Positions 30,740-40,849 of a stretch of 64,000 nucleotides of DNA are shown one piece after another. The notes under the pieces were generated by a model. That model did no database searches, was not told the origin of the DNA, and saw only the letters and a list, made by a program, of their open reading frames with translations. Where the stretch lies: contig NC_008610.1 in the NCBI RefSeq assembly GCF_000015105.1, positions 186,001-250,000 of the forward strand, given 5' to 3'. The first letter of the stretch is position 1; every line of letters starts with the position of its first letter. The position numbers were made by a program, and so were the translations under genes. Source of the stretch: Candidatus Ruthia magnifica str. Cm (Calyptogena magnifica). GTDB taxonomy: Bacteria > Pseudomonadota > Gammaproteobacteria > PS1 > Pseudothioglobaceae.

Positions 30740-32029
30740 ATGAAAGCCTCATTAGAAATATTAAAAGGTCTAGACAGATCATTGACAGTAGACTTGCCTA
30801 TTGATATTTTTAACCAAAAAACGGATAAAATTTTGCAAAAAATTGCATCGCAAGTGAATTTTGATGGCTTTAGAAAAGGTAAAGTTCCCGTTGCTGTTGT
30901 GCGTAAGCGTTTTGGCAATAATGTCAATTCAGATGCCATTAATGAAATTGTGAACGAAACTTTGACTGATGCATTGACACAAGTCAAAGCAACTCCTGTT
31001 TCACAACCAGTTATCAGCAAAATTGACTCAGAAGATGAGAAGAATTTTTCTTATACGGTGGATTTTGAAGTATTTCCTGAAATTAAAGTAGCTGATTTTT
31101 CAAAGCTTACTATTGAGCAAATTAAGGTAGAAATTACTAAAGCTGATGAGCAAAGAACACTAAATGGATTAAAAGAACAATTGACTGAATATAAAGCCGT
31201 TAAACGTAAATCTGAAATAGGTGATAGATTATCGATTGATTTTAAAGGCTTGATTGATGGAAAAACCTTTGATGGTGCTGAAGCTAAAGACTTCAAAATA
31301 GTACTTGGCAAAGGCTCAATGATTAAAGGCTTTGAAGAAGGGTTAATAGACGTAACTCCTAATAGTATGCTGATGTTGGACTTGGTATTTCCTAAAAATT
31401 ATCATATGAATAAATTATCGGGCAAAGCTGTTACTTTTGAGATCAATATTAATGAAGTGGCTTTACCCAAAGAGCCAAAATTAAATGAAGTATTTGCCAA
31501 GAAGTTTGGTGAAAAAGACATGGATGCTTTAAAAGTTAGCATAAAGATGCAAATGAAGGTCGAAATTGATGGCCGTATCGGCTATTTAAATAAAAATGCT
31601 ATTTTTGACGCACTTTCTGAAGCTAATCAATTTGACGTGCCACAATCTAGTATTGACAATGAAGCACAAAACTTACTCAAAGAGATGAAAGAACGTATAC
31701 AACAGCAAGGCGGCTTGCCAGCACAAGGTGAAATACCTGCTTCTGCCTTTAATGATGAAGCACAACGTCGTGTTAAACTAGGTTTATTAGTTAATCAAAT
31801 CTCTAATGATAATAAATTAAGTGCTAGTTTGGAACAAATTGATGCAAAATTACAAGAAATATCTCAGGCACATGGCAAGGATACCCAGAAAATTATTGAT
31901 TCTTATAATCAAGATCCAACGAAAAAATTAAGTATCGAGTTATTAGTGATTGAAAAAATGGTGCAAGATTTAATTTTAGATAAGGCCAAAGTAACTTTTA
32001 AGCAGAAAAAATTTCAAGAAATTACATAG
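30740..32029 (+). CDS. tig: Trigger factor (ribosome-bound chaperone)
   Basis: Folds nascent chains at the L23 exit site. ATG at 30740 gives the usual start MKASLEILKGLDRS; a TTG nine bases earlier is less likely. The N-terminal ribosome-binding signature GFRKGKVP is at about 41-48, the FKBP-type domain in the middle contains the GDRLSIDFKGLIDG pattern, and a long helical C-terminal domain follows. 429 residues is normal. It heads tig-clpP-clpX, with clpP seven bases downstream. Confidence 0.97.
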   Translation: MKASLEILKGLDRSLTVDLPIDIFNQKTDKILQKIASQVNFDGFRKGKVPVAVVRKRFGNNVNSDAINEIVNETLTDALTQVKATPVSQPVISKIDSEDEKNFSYTVDFEVFPEIKVADFSKLTIEQIKVEITKADEQRTLNGLKEQLTEYKAVKRKSEIGDRLSIDFKGLIDGKTFDGAEAKDFKIVLGKGSMIKGFEEGLIDVTPNSMLMLDLVFPKNYHMNKLSGKAVTFEININEVALPKEPKLNEVFAKKFGEKDMDALKVSIKMQMKVEIDGRIGYLNKNAIFDALSEANQFDVPQSSIDNEAQNLLKEMKERIQQQGGLPAQGEIPASAFNDEAQRRVKLGLLVNQISNDNKLSASLEQIDAKLQEISQAHGKDTQKIIDSYNQDPTKKLSIELLVIEKMVQDLILDKAKVTFKQKKFQEIT

Positions 32030-32036
32030 TAGCTAA

Positions 32037-32633
32037 ATGGACATTGAAAACTTAAATCAAATCCCAATAGTGGTGGAACAATCTGCCAGAGGTGAAAGGG
32101 CTTATGATATTTATTCGCGTCTTTTAAAAGAACGTATTATTTTTTTAGTAGGTCCCATTGAAGACTATATGGCAAATGTGGTTGTGGCGCAATTACTTTT
32201 TTTAGAATCTGAAAATCCTGATCAAGACATTCATTTATATATTAACTCTCCTGGTGGTTTAGTTTCCGCTGGTTTGGCGATTTATGATACTATGCAATTT
32301 ATCAAGCCTGATGTGTCTACTTTGTGTATTGGTCAAGCGGCAAGTATGGGCGCTTTATTGTTAACAGCAGGCGCTAAAGATAAACGTTTTGCATTACCTA
32401 ATGTTCGGTGTATGATTCATCAACCTTTGGGTGGGTTTTCTGGTCAAGCGAGTGATATTGATATTCATGCGCAAGAAATTTTAAAAGTGAGAGAAAAGCT
32501 CAATCAAATTTTTAAACTTCATACGAGTCAAACGATTAAAACTATTCAAAAGGACACCGATAGAGATAATTTTATGTCAGCAAATGAGGCTACCAAATAC
32601 GGCTTAATTGACAAAGTATTGGCAAAACGTTAA
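32037..32633 (+). CDS. clpP: ATP-dependent Clp protease proteolytic subunit
   Basis: Serine protease chamber of ClpXP. The 198 residues have the catalytic triad Ser103 (GQAASMGA), His128 (MIHQPLGG) and an Asp near 177 (TDRDNFM). It starts directly at the mature-like sequence [10 protein letters not shown] with a short propeptide. The next gene, clpX, begins within five bases of its stop. Confidence 0.97.
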   Translation: MDIENLNQIPIVVEQSARGERAYDIYSRLLKERIIFLVGPIEDYMANVVVAQLLFLESENPDQDIHLYINSPGGLVSAGLAIYDTMQFIKPDVSTLCIGQAASMGALLLTAGAKDKRFALPNVRCMIHQPLGGFSGQASDIDIHAQEILKVREKLNQIFKLHTSQTIKTIQKDTDRDNFMSANEATKYGLIDKVLAKR

Positions 32634-32637
32634 ATTT

Positions 32638-33903
32638 GTGAAAGACGATAATCAAGAATTGGTTTGTTCATTTTGTGGTAAGGGCAAATCTGAAGTTGGG
32701 CGTTTAATCAAAGGCCCTGGGGTCTTTATTTGTAACAAATGTGTTGAATCGTGCCATGATTTAATTGAAGATCAGGCTTCTCAAGAAGGAGTTAATGAAT
32801 TTGAAGATTGGAATTACACACCTAAACAATTAAACAACTTTTTAAACGATTATGTGATTGGTCAAGATCATGCCAAGAAGGTGCTATCTGTTGCAGTTTA
32901 TAACCATTATAAACGCCTTCGAAGTGATTATATATCTAATAAGGTAGAATTAGATAAGTCTAATATTTTAATGGTTGGCCCTACAGGATCAGGCAAGACA
33001 TTATTGGCACAAACATTAGCACGCATATTAGACGTTCCTTTCACAGTGGCTGATGCAACGACATTAACTGAAGCGGGCTATGTGGGTGATGACGTTGAAA
33101 ATGTGATTAAAAATTTATTATCAAAATGTGATTTTGATCCAAAACGCGCTCAACGTGGTATTATTTTTATTGATGAAATTGATAAAATTTCTCGTCGTTC
33201 TGACTCACCTTCTATTACTCGTGATGTCTCGGGCGAGGGTGTACAACAAGCCATGCTTAAATTGATTGAAGGTACTGTGGCAAGTGTACCACCTCAAGGT
33301 GGGCGTAAGCACCCTAATCAAGAAACTATTGATGTAGACACTTCGAAGATTTTATTTATTTGTGGCGGAGCCTTTGATGGGTTGGATAAAATTATTAATA
33401 GACGTGTTGAAAAAGTAACAGGTATTGGTTTTGCTGCAGATGTAAAAGACCAAAAAGAAAAAAAAACATTGAGTGATTTATTTGCATTAATCCAACCAGA
33501 AGATTTAATTAAATTTGGCTTAATTCCAGAGTTTGTTGGGCGTTTACCAGTACAAACAGCACTGAGTGAGTTAGATGAAACTGCTTTAGTGAAAATTTTA
33601 ATAGAGCCTAAAAATTCAGTTATTAAACAGTTTCAAGAAATATTTTTTATGGAGGGTGTTAAACTTATTTTTAGAAATCCATCCTTACTGGCAATTGCAA
33701 GATTAGCTATTAAACGTAAAATAGGCGCTAGAGGTTTGCGTTCTATTTTAGAAGATTTGTTATTAGACACGATGTTTGAATTACCATCACTTCTTGATGT
33801 GACCGAGGTGATTATTGACAAAGCAGTGGTGAAAAAGAAAAAAGCACCACTGATTATCTATCAATCTCAAAAACACTCCAATAAATCTAAAAGAGTTGAT
33901 TAA
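32638..33903 (+). CDS. clpX: Clp protease ATP-binding subunit ClpX
   Basis: AAA+ unfoldase of ClpXP. GTG at 32638 is chosen; a TTG thirty bases earlier would overlap clpP and adds non-family residues. The N-terminal zinc-binding domain has Cys10, Cys13, Cys32 and Cys35 (CSFCGK, CNKC). Walker A is GPTGSGKT, then the pore loop GYVGDDV, Walker [10 protein letters not shown], and the ClpP-binding IGF loop (TGIGFAADV). 421 residues is the expected length. The GTG lacks a clear Shine-Dalgarno, so translational coupling with clpP is likely. Confidence 0.97.
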   Translation: MKDDNQELVCSFCGKGKSEVGRLIKGPGVFICNKCVESCHDLIEDQASQEGVNEFEDWNYTPKQLNNFLNDYVIGQDHAKKVLSVAVYNHYKRLRSDYISNKVELDKSNILMVGPTGSGKTLLAQTLARILDVPFTVADATTLTEAGYVGDDVENVIKNLLSKCDFDPKRAQRGIIFIDEIDKISRRSDSPSITRDVSGEGVQQAMLKLIEGTVASVPPQGGRKHPNQETIDVDTSKILFICGGAFDGLDKIINRRVEKVTGIGFAADVKDQKEKKTLSDLFALIQPEDLIKFGLIPEFVGRLPVQTALSELDETALVKILIEPKNSVIKQFQEIFFMEGVKLIFRNPSLLAIARLAIKRKIGARGLRSILEDLLLDTMFELPSLLDVTEVIIDKAVVKKKKAPLIIYQSQKHSNKSKRVD

Positions 33904-33917
33904 CATGAAGGCTTTAA

Positions 33918-35243
33918 TTGGTATTATTTGAACAACAAAAAGATGCTATTGGCAAAGGTGAAAGAACGCTTTTGGTGTATGTTGAGTTGACAAGTAATAA
34001 ACAGTCGCACAATGCTCAAGTTGAATTTAAAGAACTAGCTGAGTCTTCAGGTCTGAATATCGTTAAAACCATTAAAGTGAATTGTAACTCAGTATTAATT
34101 CGATTTTTTATTGGCACAGGCAAGGTTGAAGAAATCGCAAAAATAGTAGAGGATTCAGCATTGGATTTGGTGATTTTTTCTCCTGAATTATCACCCTCTC
34201 AAGAACGTAATTTAAAAAAATCTTTGAAGTGTCAAGTGATGGATAGAACGGGATTAATCTTAGATATCTTTGCTTTACGTGCCAGTTCTTTTGAAGGTAA
34301 GTTGCAAGTAGAGTTAGCACAACTTAAACACTTATCAACACGCTTAATTCGTGGTTGGACACATCTTGAGCGTCAAAAAGGCGGCATCGGGCTGCGTGGT
34401 CCTGGTGAAACTCAGTTAGAAACTGATAAGCGATTAATTGCTATACGTATTAAAAATATTACTAAGCGATTGTATAAAGTACATAAACAGCGTGATTTGG
34501 GTAGAAAATCACGCACTAAAAATGAATTACCTATGATTGCTTTAGCGGGCTATACTAATGCAGGTAAATCAACTTTGTTTAATGTCCTTACTAATGCAGA
34601 AGTATTTGCCAACGATCAACTTTTTGCAACCCTTAATTCAACCATTAGACGCGTGATACTGCCTGCATCTGGAGAAGCAGCAATTGTTGATACCGTGGGT
34701 TTTATTCAAGATTTACCTCATGACCTTGTTGATGCGTTTAAATCTACATTAGAGGAGACTAAATGCGCTAATGTTTTATTGCATATTGTTGACGCAGCTG
34801 ATGAGTATAATATTGAGAAAATTGCTCAAGTTGAAGATATTATTTTTGAGATTGGTGCAAGTAATATACCAAGTATATTGGTGATGAATAAAATTGATTG
34901 TTTAGATAATTTTGTGCCACGCATGGATCGTGATGAAAATGGACATATTCATAGAGTTTGGCTTTCAGCACAAACAGGAAAAGGTATCGATTTTCTTCAT
35001 CAAGCTCTAGCTGAACAGCTTAGTGGCATGATGACTCGTGCAAAAGTTCACCTGGATGTTGGTAGTGCATATATCCGTAGTAATATTCATGACATTGGAC
35101 ATATCCATCATGAAAAAGTGGATGATTTTGGGGCTTGGGTACTTGAAATCTTTGTTACTAAACACTATCTATCTAAATTACTAAACTTTAAAGGCGTTAC
35201 ATTGCTATGGGAACAGAGCTCACCAACGAACAAATTGATCTAA
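33918..35243 (+). CDS. hflX: Ribosome-splitting GTPase HflX
   Basis: Releases stalled ribosomes. The N-terminal HflX domain has LSPSQERNLKKSLKCQVMDR followed by LILDIFALRA. A coiled region follows (GWTHLERQKGGIGLRGPGE), then the G domain with GYTNAGKSTLF, DTVGFIQDLPHDLVDAFKST and VMNKIDCLD. TTG at 33918 is taken as start: GAAGG lies six bases upstream and the product begins VLFEQQK, like known HflX N-termini. The nearby ATG at 33905 is out of frame and stops after nine codons. Position between clpX and lon is unusual, hfq-hflX being the common order. Its 3' end overlaps lon by 37 bases. Confidence 0.95.
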   Translation: MVLFEQQKDAIGKGERTLLVYVELTSNKQSHNAQVEFKELAESSGLNIVKTIKVNCNSVLIRFFIGTGKVEEIAKIVEDSALDLVIFSPELSPSQERNLKKSLKCQVMDRTGLILDIFALRASSFEGKLQVELAQLKHLSTRLIRGWTHLERQKGGIGLRGPGETQLETDKRLIAIRIKNITKRLYKVHKQRDLGRKSRTKNELPMIALAGYTNAGKSTLFNVLTNAEVFANDQLFATLNSTIRRVILPASGEAAIVDTVGFIQDLPHDLVDAFKSTLEETKCANVLLHIVDAADEYNIEKIAQVEDIIFEIGASNIPSILVMNKIDCLDNFVPRMDRDENGHIHRVWLSAQTGKGIDFLHQALAEQLSGMMTRAKVHLDVGSAYIRSNIHDIGHIHHEKVDDFGAWVLEIFVTKHYLSKLLNFKGVTLLWEQSSPTNKLI

Positions 35244-37543
35244 GTAAAAGTAATATTCCACTATTGCCTTTAAGAGATGTAGTGGTTTTTCCACATACGG
35301 TTATTCCATTATTTGTTGGTAGAAAAACCTCTGTTAATGCGATCACTCAAGCAATGGGGGCCAATAAATACATTTTTTTAGTGACCCAAAAAAATGACAA
35401 GGTAGAAGAACCTTTGGGCGATGATTTGCATCAAGTGGGCACGTTAGCAACTATTTTACAAATGCTAAAATTGCCCAATGGTACCATCAAAGTTTTGGTT
35501 GAAGGAGTCAGACGCGCTAAGATTGAAAAAATTGTACAAGTTGATGGTTTTTCTGAAGTGAGTTTGAGTGAATTTAGTTTAAAGTCAAATGACGATACTG
35601 AAATAAAAGCAATGATGCGCCTAGCATTAGACGGTTTTGAAAATTATATTAAGTTAAATAAAAGAGTACCAGAAGAGGCGCTTAAAGTGTTACAAGAGGT
35701 TAGCGATGTTGAGCGTTTTAGTGATATTATTATTGCTAATTTGAATCTTAAAGTATCTGAAAAGCAAGCTTTATTAGGTGATGATAATGCTCAAGATAGA
35801 CTTAATAAAATCTTATCGATCATTCAAGGTGAGATTGATGTGTTAGGCACTGAGAAGAAAATTCAATCACGCGTGCGCAAGCAAATGGAGTCTAATCAGC
35901 GTGATTATTATTTGAATGAGCAAATGAAGTCTATTCAAAAAGAATTGGGCCAAGCTGAAGATGAAAATGAAATTGAAGAATTACAAGCCAGTATTTATAA
36001 AGCTAAAATGTCAAAAGAGGCTAAGGAAAAAGCACAAAGCGAGCTAAAGAAGCTTTCGCGTATGTCGTCACACTCATCTGATGCTTCTATTATTCGCACT
36101 TATATTGAAAACTTATGTGATATGCCATGGAAAAAGAAAACTGTTATTAACAAGGATCTTAATAAGGCGCAAAAAATTCTTGATGATGATCACTATGGCT
36201 TGGATAAAGTTAAAGAGCGTATTTTAGAGCATTTAGCAGTACAAACACGTGTCACTCATAATAAGGCTAATATTTTGTGTTTAGTAGGTCCTCCAGGTGT
36301 GGGCAAAACATCTTTAGGCGAATCCATTGCTAGAGCGGTTAATCGTAAATACGTTCGTATGGCACTTGGTGGTGTTCGAGATGAGGCAGAAATTCGTGGT
36401 CATAGGCGTACTTATATTGGTGCCATGCCAGGATCAATCATACAAAAAATGCAAAAAGCGAAGGTCAAAAACCCACTTTTCTTGTTGGATGAGATTGAAA
36501 AAATGGCAAGTGATTATCGTGGTGATCCTTCTTCGGCTATGTTAGAAGTGTTAGACCCAGAACAAAATCATACTTTTAATGATCATTATTTAGAAGTCGA
36601 TTATGATTTATCACAAGTCATGTTTGTGGCAACTGCCAACTCACTTGATTTACCACAGCCGCTTTTAGATAGAATGGAAATTATTGAATTGTCTGGCTAT
36701 ACTGAAGATGAAAAGGTTGAAATTGCCAAGCGCCATTTAACTAAAAAAGCAATGGATAGCAATGGTATTAAGAATAGTGAAATTAAGTTCCAAGATGGCG
36801 CTATTTTAGACATTATTCGTTATTACACACGCGAAGCAGGTGTGCGTGGTTTGAGTAGAACGATTAGTACCATTTGTCGAAAGGTAGTTAAAGAAGTGGT
36901 TTTAAAAAAACGTAAAACCAAAGCTAATATTGATGTTAAAAGTTTGGCAAAATATTTAGGTGTTAGGAAATTTCGTTTTGGACTAGCTGAACAAAATAAT
37001 CAAGTGGGTGAAGTAACAGGGCTTGCTTGGACTTCGGTGGGCGGGGATTTATTAACCATTGAGGCGACAGCTTATAAAGGTAAAGGCAAACTCAACTATA
37101 CAGGCCAATTAGGTGATGTTATGCAAGAATCAATTCAAGCAGCAAAATCTGTAGTTAGAAGTAGAGCCAAGAAATTTGGTATTGATGAGAATTTTGATGA
37201 AAAACTAGATATTCACATTCATGTTCCTGATGGTGCAACGCCAAAAGATGGACCTAGTGCAGGTGCAGCGATGATTACGGCACTAGTATCAGTACTTACG
37301 GGTAGAAAAGTTAAATCTGATGTTGCTATGACGGGGGAGATTACACTTCGAGGTGAGGTTACTCCAATTGGCGGGCTGAAGGAAAAAATGTTAGCCGCAT
37401 TGCGTGGTGGTATTAAAACAGTGATTATCCCTGATAATAACGAGCGTGAATTGTCTGAAGTGCCTGATAAAATCAAAGGAAAACTTAAAGTTATTCAAGT
37501 AAAATGGATCGATGAAGTTCTGGATATTGCTTTAGAAAAATAA
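35207..37543 (+). CDS. lon: ATP-dependent protease Lon
   Basis: Cytoplasmic AAA+ protease. The N-terminal substrate domain begins LPLLPLRDVVVFPHTVIPLF. Next come Walker A GPPGVGKTS and Walker B LFLLDEIEKM, then the protease domain with the Ser/Lys dyad (Ser near 684 in DGPSAG, Lys near 727 in GGLKEK). 778 residues is normal. The first 37 bases lie inside the end of hflX. hupB, the usual follower, is not seen; a decayed spacer begins instead. Confidence 0.97.
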   Translation: MGTELTNEQIDLSKSNIPLLPLRDVVVFPHTVIPLFVGRKTSVNAITQAMGANKYIFLVTQKNDKVEEPLGDDLHQVGTLATILQMLKLPNGTIKVLVEGVRRAKIEKIVQVDGFSEVSLSEFSLKSNDDTEIKAMMRLALDGFENYIKLNKRVPEEALKVLQEVSDVERFSDIIIANLNLKVSEKQALLGDDNAQDRLNKILSIIQGEIDVLGTEKKIQSRVRKQMESNQRDYYLNEQMKSIQKELGQAEDENEIEELQASIYKAKMSKEAKEKAQSELKKLSRMSSHSSDASIIRTYIENLCDMPWKKKTVINKDLNKAQKILDDDHYGLDKVKERILEHLAVQTRVTHNKANILCLVGPPGVGKTSLGESIARAVNRKYVRMALGGVRDEAEIRGHRRTYIGAMPGSIIQKMQKAKVKNPLFLLDEIEKMASDYRGDPSSAMLEVLDPEQNHTFNDHYLEVDYDLSQVMFVATANSLDLPQPLLDRMEIIELSGYTEDEKVEIAKRHLTKKAMDSNGIKNSEIKFQDGAILDIIRYYTREAGVRGLSRTISTICRKVVKEVVLKKRKTKANIDVKSLAKYLGVRKFRFGLAEQNNQVGEVTGLAWTSVGGDLLTIEATAYKGKGKLNYTGQLGDVMQESIQAAKSVVRSRAKKFGIDENFDEKLDIHIHVPDGATPKDGPSAGAAMITALVSVLTGRKVKSDVAMTGEITLRGEVTPIGGLKEKMLAALRGGIKTVIIPDNNERELSEVPDKIKGKLKVIQVKWIDEVLDIALEK

Positions 37544-37586
37544 TATTTAATCTATAAAAAGCACTCAATAAGTACCCTTTTAAAAC

Positions 37587-37930
37587 TTAAGGGCGAATGT
37601 AAAAATAGTTTTGTTATTGTAACTCCCCATACGAGCCACCAGAGGGTACGGTATTAACCTCCTGTTAGTGTTGTAAACTTGCCTTTTGCACTTAACGCTT
37701 TTCATTGTATTGTGATAAGCGCTGCTATGGGTTCAACACGATCAGCGTTTTATTGATTTTGGTTAATATGCTTAAATCAGGGCTGTAGACTAGAATATTA
37801 ACATTAACATTAACATTGTCAATACCGTAGTGTTTTTGTAAATTAACGACGTTATTTAAAATAATTTTTTGTATTCTAGTATGATCTGTGTTAATTTGAA
37901 TTACGTATTTCTGATTTGGATGGTTAGCGT
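37587..37930 (-). pseudogene. Remnant of a DsrE-family protein (COG1416-like)
   Basis: A minus-strand reading with only a few stops: KYVIQINTDHTRIQKIILNN, VVNLQKHYGIDNVNVNVNIL, VYSPDLSILTK, then EVNTVPSGGSYGELQ, a stop, QNYFYIRP and a stop. This follows the DsrE-like pattern (VVxxVSSDDPRTQKxALNNxxNL, xVxxYGPGLxLL, VPSGVxRIMELQEQGYxYIRP). A short in-frame hexanucleotide triplication encodes VNVNVN. Members are linked to sulfur transfer or oxidation. An intact, different DsrE-family gene lies elsewhere in this window. Confidence 0.75.
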
Positions 37931-38783
37931 TAATAATACAATTATTTTAATTCTGAGTAATATTTTTTTTATTTCTCTCTAGCTCTCTATGGTATAAAAA
38001 ATACCCATAAATTTCTTTGGTTTTTAAACCACCACTCGTGTGCTCCTAAGTTTTAAAATTCTTAAACTCAGTAACGTTCTTGTATTCACTTTTCTATATT
38101 TTTATTTTTCATTGGCGTACAAGTCATTGATATTTTTGATAAATCCGTTTATCTAGATTTAAACACTGAGTACAATCAAATCTCTGTTGATAAAAAAGAC
38201 AGTAAAACAAATACCAACTCAAAGAAGTTGGTAGTACATTTATGTAACGCTCTACTCTGCAGACTTAGATAATACTAACAAGTTAAACAATAAAATTTCT
38301 TCAGGATTAAAAACTCGAGTTATTAAGTTTTTTAATCAGTTTGGTTCTGGTCGTACTGAACATTAGCATTCATGAACTTAGTTCAAAAAAGCTAGACTAC
38401 AGTATTAAAATTATTCAACCAATCTCTGAGTTAAACGATAATAGTAAAGACTTTAATCTTCTTCCAAGATTAGCTTACTTCTCTCAGATAAAAAAAGACA
38501 ATCGTTGATAATACTAAAAAGGTCTTATCAGGTTATGACATTCAACTCACTTACACCTGCCTTGAGCAAAAATTAAAGGCGATATTCTTGGTATAGAGGT
38601 TGAACCAACTTCCTCTGATTAGTTTTGAATTTTGACAAGAAGATAACAACACCATAAAAATAACAAGTTATGATAAATTAAGCTTTAAATTATCCTTTAA
38701 TGACAATGAGTAACTTACAAAATTTATCATTGTTGACAAACCTTTTAAAGCTAGTAGAAAAAATGAACTTAGATAAATTTACT
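37931..38783. other. Decayed spacer with unassigned plus-strand remnant
   Basis: From about 38140 to 38770 the plus strand keeps protein-like pieces across frames: VYLDLNTEYNQISVDKK, LKTRVIKFFNQFGSGRTE, SIKIIQPISELNDNSK and SFKLSFNDNE. No family was recognised. A small perfect hairpin (TACCAACT / AGTTGGTA, 38212-38233) lies inside. No intact gene is present. Confidence 0.5.
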
Positions 38784-40049
38784 TTATGTTAGTTTTATTA
38801 TTTTGGCGTAATAAAAGCCATCAAAATTATCAGTGGGTAGTTGTTGTCTGCCTACGGTAGTATTAATGCCCCAATCTAGCTCTATTTTGATTTCTTTAGC
38901 GTCATAGTGAGTGTTTAAAAAATATTTGATTTGTTGTTCATTTTCAACCTTTAAAATTGAACAAGTAGCATATAGCAGTATGCCACTTGGTTTTAGCATT
39001 TGCCATAGGTTTTCAAGAATATTTTTTTGTAGAACAACTAAAGTGGTGATGTCTTTAGGCTTGCGTAGAAGCTTAATGTCAGGGTGACGGCGAATAACTC
39101 CTGTGGCTGAACAAGGTGCGTCAAATAAAATTTTATCAAATAGTTGGCTATCCCACCAATCTTGGTTTTGTGCACTACCTAGTATTGTTTGGATATTTGT
39201 TATTTTAAGACGTTGTGCATTTTGGCTTATTTTTATGAGTCGCTTATTATCATTATCAAGCGCAATAACTTTGCATTGTGGTGCTAATTCGCACAGATGC
39301 GTAGCTTTACCACCTGGTGCGCTGCAAGCATCTAAGATTAAGTCAGTATTTTTTGGATTTAATAGTGGTACAGACAACTGGGCTGATGCATCTTGGACGT
39401 AACAAGCTCCTTGTTCAAACTTTACTAAGTTAAATACTGTAGTGGCTTTATCTAACACCAAGGCTTGTGGCGTTATGGCGAGTTTTTGAGACGAGATACC
39501 TTCTTGTTGTAGTTGTTGTTGATAATGGTCTAAATTAAGCGAGGTGTGTACGCGAATAGTCATAGGTGCTTGGGTGTTGTTTTGTTTAAAAATTGTTTCA
39601 AAATCATTTGGATAGTCGCGCTTAATTTTTTTAACTAACCAGCTTGGGTGCGAGTAATGCACTTGTTGTTGAAGTATTTTTTTATCTCGATCAATTTTCC
39701 TAAGTATAGCGTTCACCAAAGCTTTTGCCCAAGGTTTATTGAGCGCATTAACAACATTAACGGTTTCAAAAATACTGGCATGTATAGCAATTTTTGAATA
39801 AAGTAATTGATAAGCACCCAAAAGCATCAAACAGTGAACATCAAGGTCTTCTTTTTTAAATGAGTGTTTAAGTCGTTTGGAAACAATATCATTCAGTTGA
39901 TGATAAAAGCGAATCGTACCAAAAACCAAAGATTTGATTAAGGGTGTGTCATTATCTTTTGGGTAGTTAAAAGCACTGAGCGATTTTTTGTTGATAATGA
40001 CGGAATAAATCGCCTCTAGTGCAATAAACCTAGTGATATTATTTGCCAA
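38784..40049 (-). CDS. rsmB: 16S rRNA (cytosine-967-C5) methyltransferase RsmB
   Basis: Methylates C967 in 16S rRNA using SAM. The N-terminal NusB-like helical domain covers about residues 1-140. The Rossmann methyltransferase follows, with motif I DACSAPGGKATHL, the catalytic Cys in ATCSI and the assisting Cys in DAPCSATGVIRRHPDIK. 421 residues is normal. It overlaps the upstream dsbC-like gene by 11 bases, so the pair is probably co-transcribed. Confidence 0.96.
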   Translation of the reverse strand: MANNITRFIALEAIYSVIINKKSLSAFNYPKDNDTPLIKSLVFGTIRFYHQLNDIVSKRLKHSFKKEDLDVHCLMLLGAYQLLYSKIAIHASIFETVNVVNALNKPWAKALVNAILRKIDRDKKILQQQVHYSHPSWLVKKIKRDYPNDFETIFKQNNTQAPMTIRVHTSLNLDHYQQQLQQEGISSQKLAITPQALVLDKATTVFNLVKFEQGACYVQDASAQLSVPLLNPKNTDLILDACSAPGGKATHLCELAPQCKVIALDNDNKRLIKISQNAQRLKITNIQTILGSAQNQDWWDSQLFDKILFDAPCSATGVIRRHPDIKLLRKPKDITTLVVLQKNILENLWQMLKPSGILLYATCSILKVENEQQIKYFLNTHYDAKEIKIELDWGINTTVGRQQLPTDNFDGFYYAKIIKLT

Positions 40050-40764
40050 TTGTTGCTTTAATTTTTTGTAACAAAATGGCGGGTGTCATATAACCAAGTA
40101 AATGCGTACCATCTTCTAAGAAGATGGTAGGTACACCATTTACACCTAGTTGCTTAGAAATTGCTAATTGGTTAGCTACTGGATTATGACAAGTTTTTAA
40201 GTTGAGTATAATTTTATTTTTCTTATAATCATCCATCGCTTTGACTGGGTCATCAGCGCACCAAATTCTTTCCATTTTTCCTTGCGCTGCTGGGTGTAAG
40301 GATGCAAGTGGCGAAGCGAGATATTTAACAGTAATACCTAAATCATTCATCTGCTTCATACCATTATGAAGTTTTTTACAAAATGGACAGTCAACATCAG
40401 TAAATACATGGATAATATATTTTTCATTTTTTGCTGGGTAAATGATTTTGTCGTGATCATCAATTGTGTTAATTAAGGCCTGTTTAATCAATTTAACATT
40501 ACCATTCATTGGTATAAGTTGTCTAGCGGTAGTGGTTAAATCAACAACATTATTTTGGATTAAATAACGATCATTTTTAGATACTAAAAGAGAATCAATG
40601 AGATTACGGAGAGTTATCTCAAAAATATCGCTTAATGGTGTGTTGATAATATATTGTTTGTCAATCGTGCCAAAAAATGGATACAGAGTGTTAATAATTG
40701 CGTTTTTGTCTGCAAAAGCATTATTAGAAAATAAGACGGTTGTGATGAATAGTAATTTAAGCAT
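40039..40764 (-). CDS. dsbC: DsbC-like periplasmic disulfide isomerase
   Basis: Isomerises disulfides in exported proteins. The signal peptide MLKLLFITTVLFSNNAFA is 18 residues long. The N-terminal dimerisation domain covers about 19-100. The thioredoxin fold has the active site CPFC (Cys126, Cys129) in FTDVDCPFCKKLH and the cis-proline loop GVPTIFLEDG (Pro212). The dipeptide PF replaces the GY of E. coli DsbC, which would shift the redox potential. 241 residues fits DsbC/DsbG. Co-oriented and overlapping with rsmB. Confidence 0.92.
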   Translation of the reverse strand: MLKLLFITTVLFSNNAFADKNAIINTLYPFFGTIDKQYIINTPLSDIFEITLRNLIDSLLVSKNDRYLIQNNVVDLTTTARQLIPMNGNVKLIKQALINTIDDHDKIIYPAKNEKYIIHVFTDVDCPFCKKLHNGMKQMNDLGITVKYLASPLASLHPAAQGKMERIWCADDPVKAMDDYKKNKIILNLKTCHNPVANQLAISKQLGVNGVPTIFLEDGTHLLGYMTPAILLQKIKATIGK

Positions 40765-40849
40765 GATGAAATCATTGGCTGAATAAACTTATTAATTTTA
40801 CCTTTTTGAGTAGAAAAACAGGTATTATATTTTTTAACGAGGTTTTAAG

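Noticed and set aside
37798-37821. ACATTA-type hexanucleotide repeated three times
   Set aside because: Only three units and inside the DsrE remnant coding for VNVNVN; not a satellite or CRISPR.
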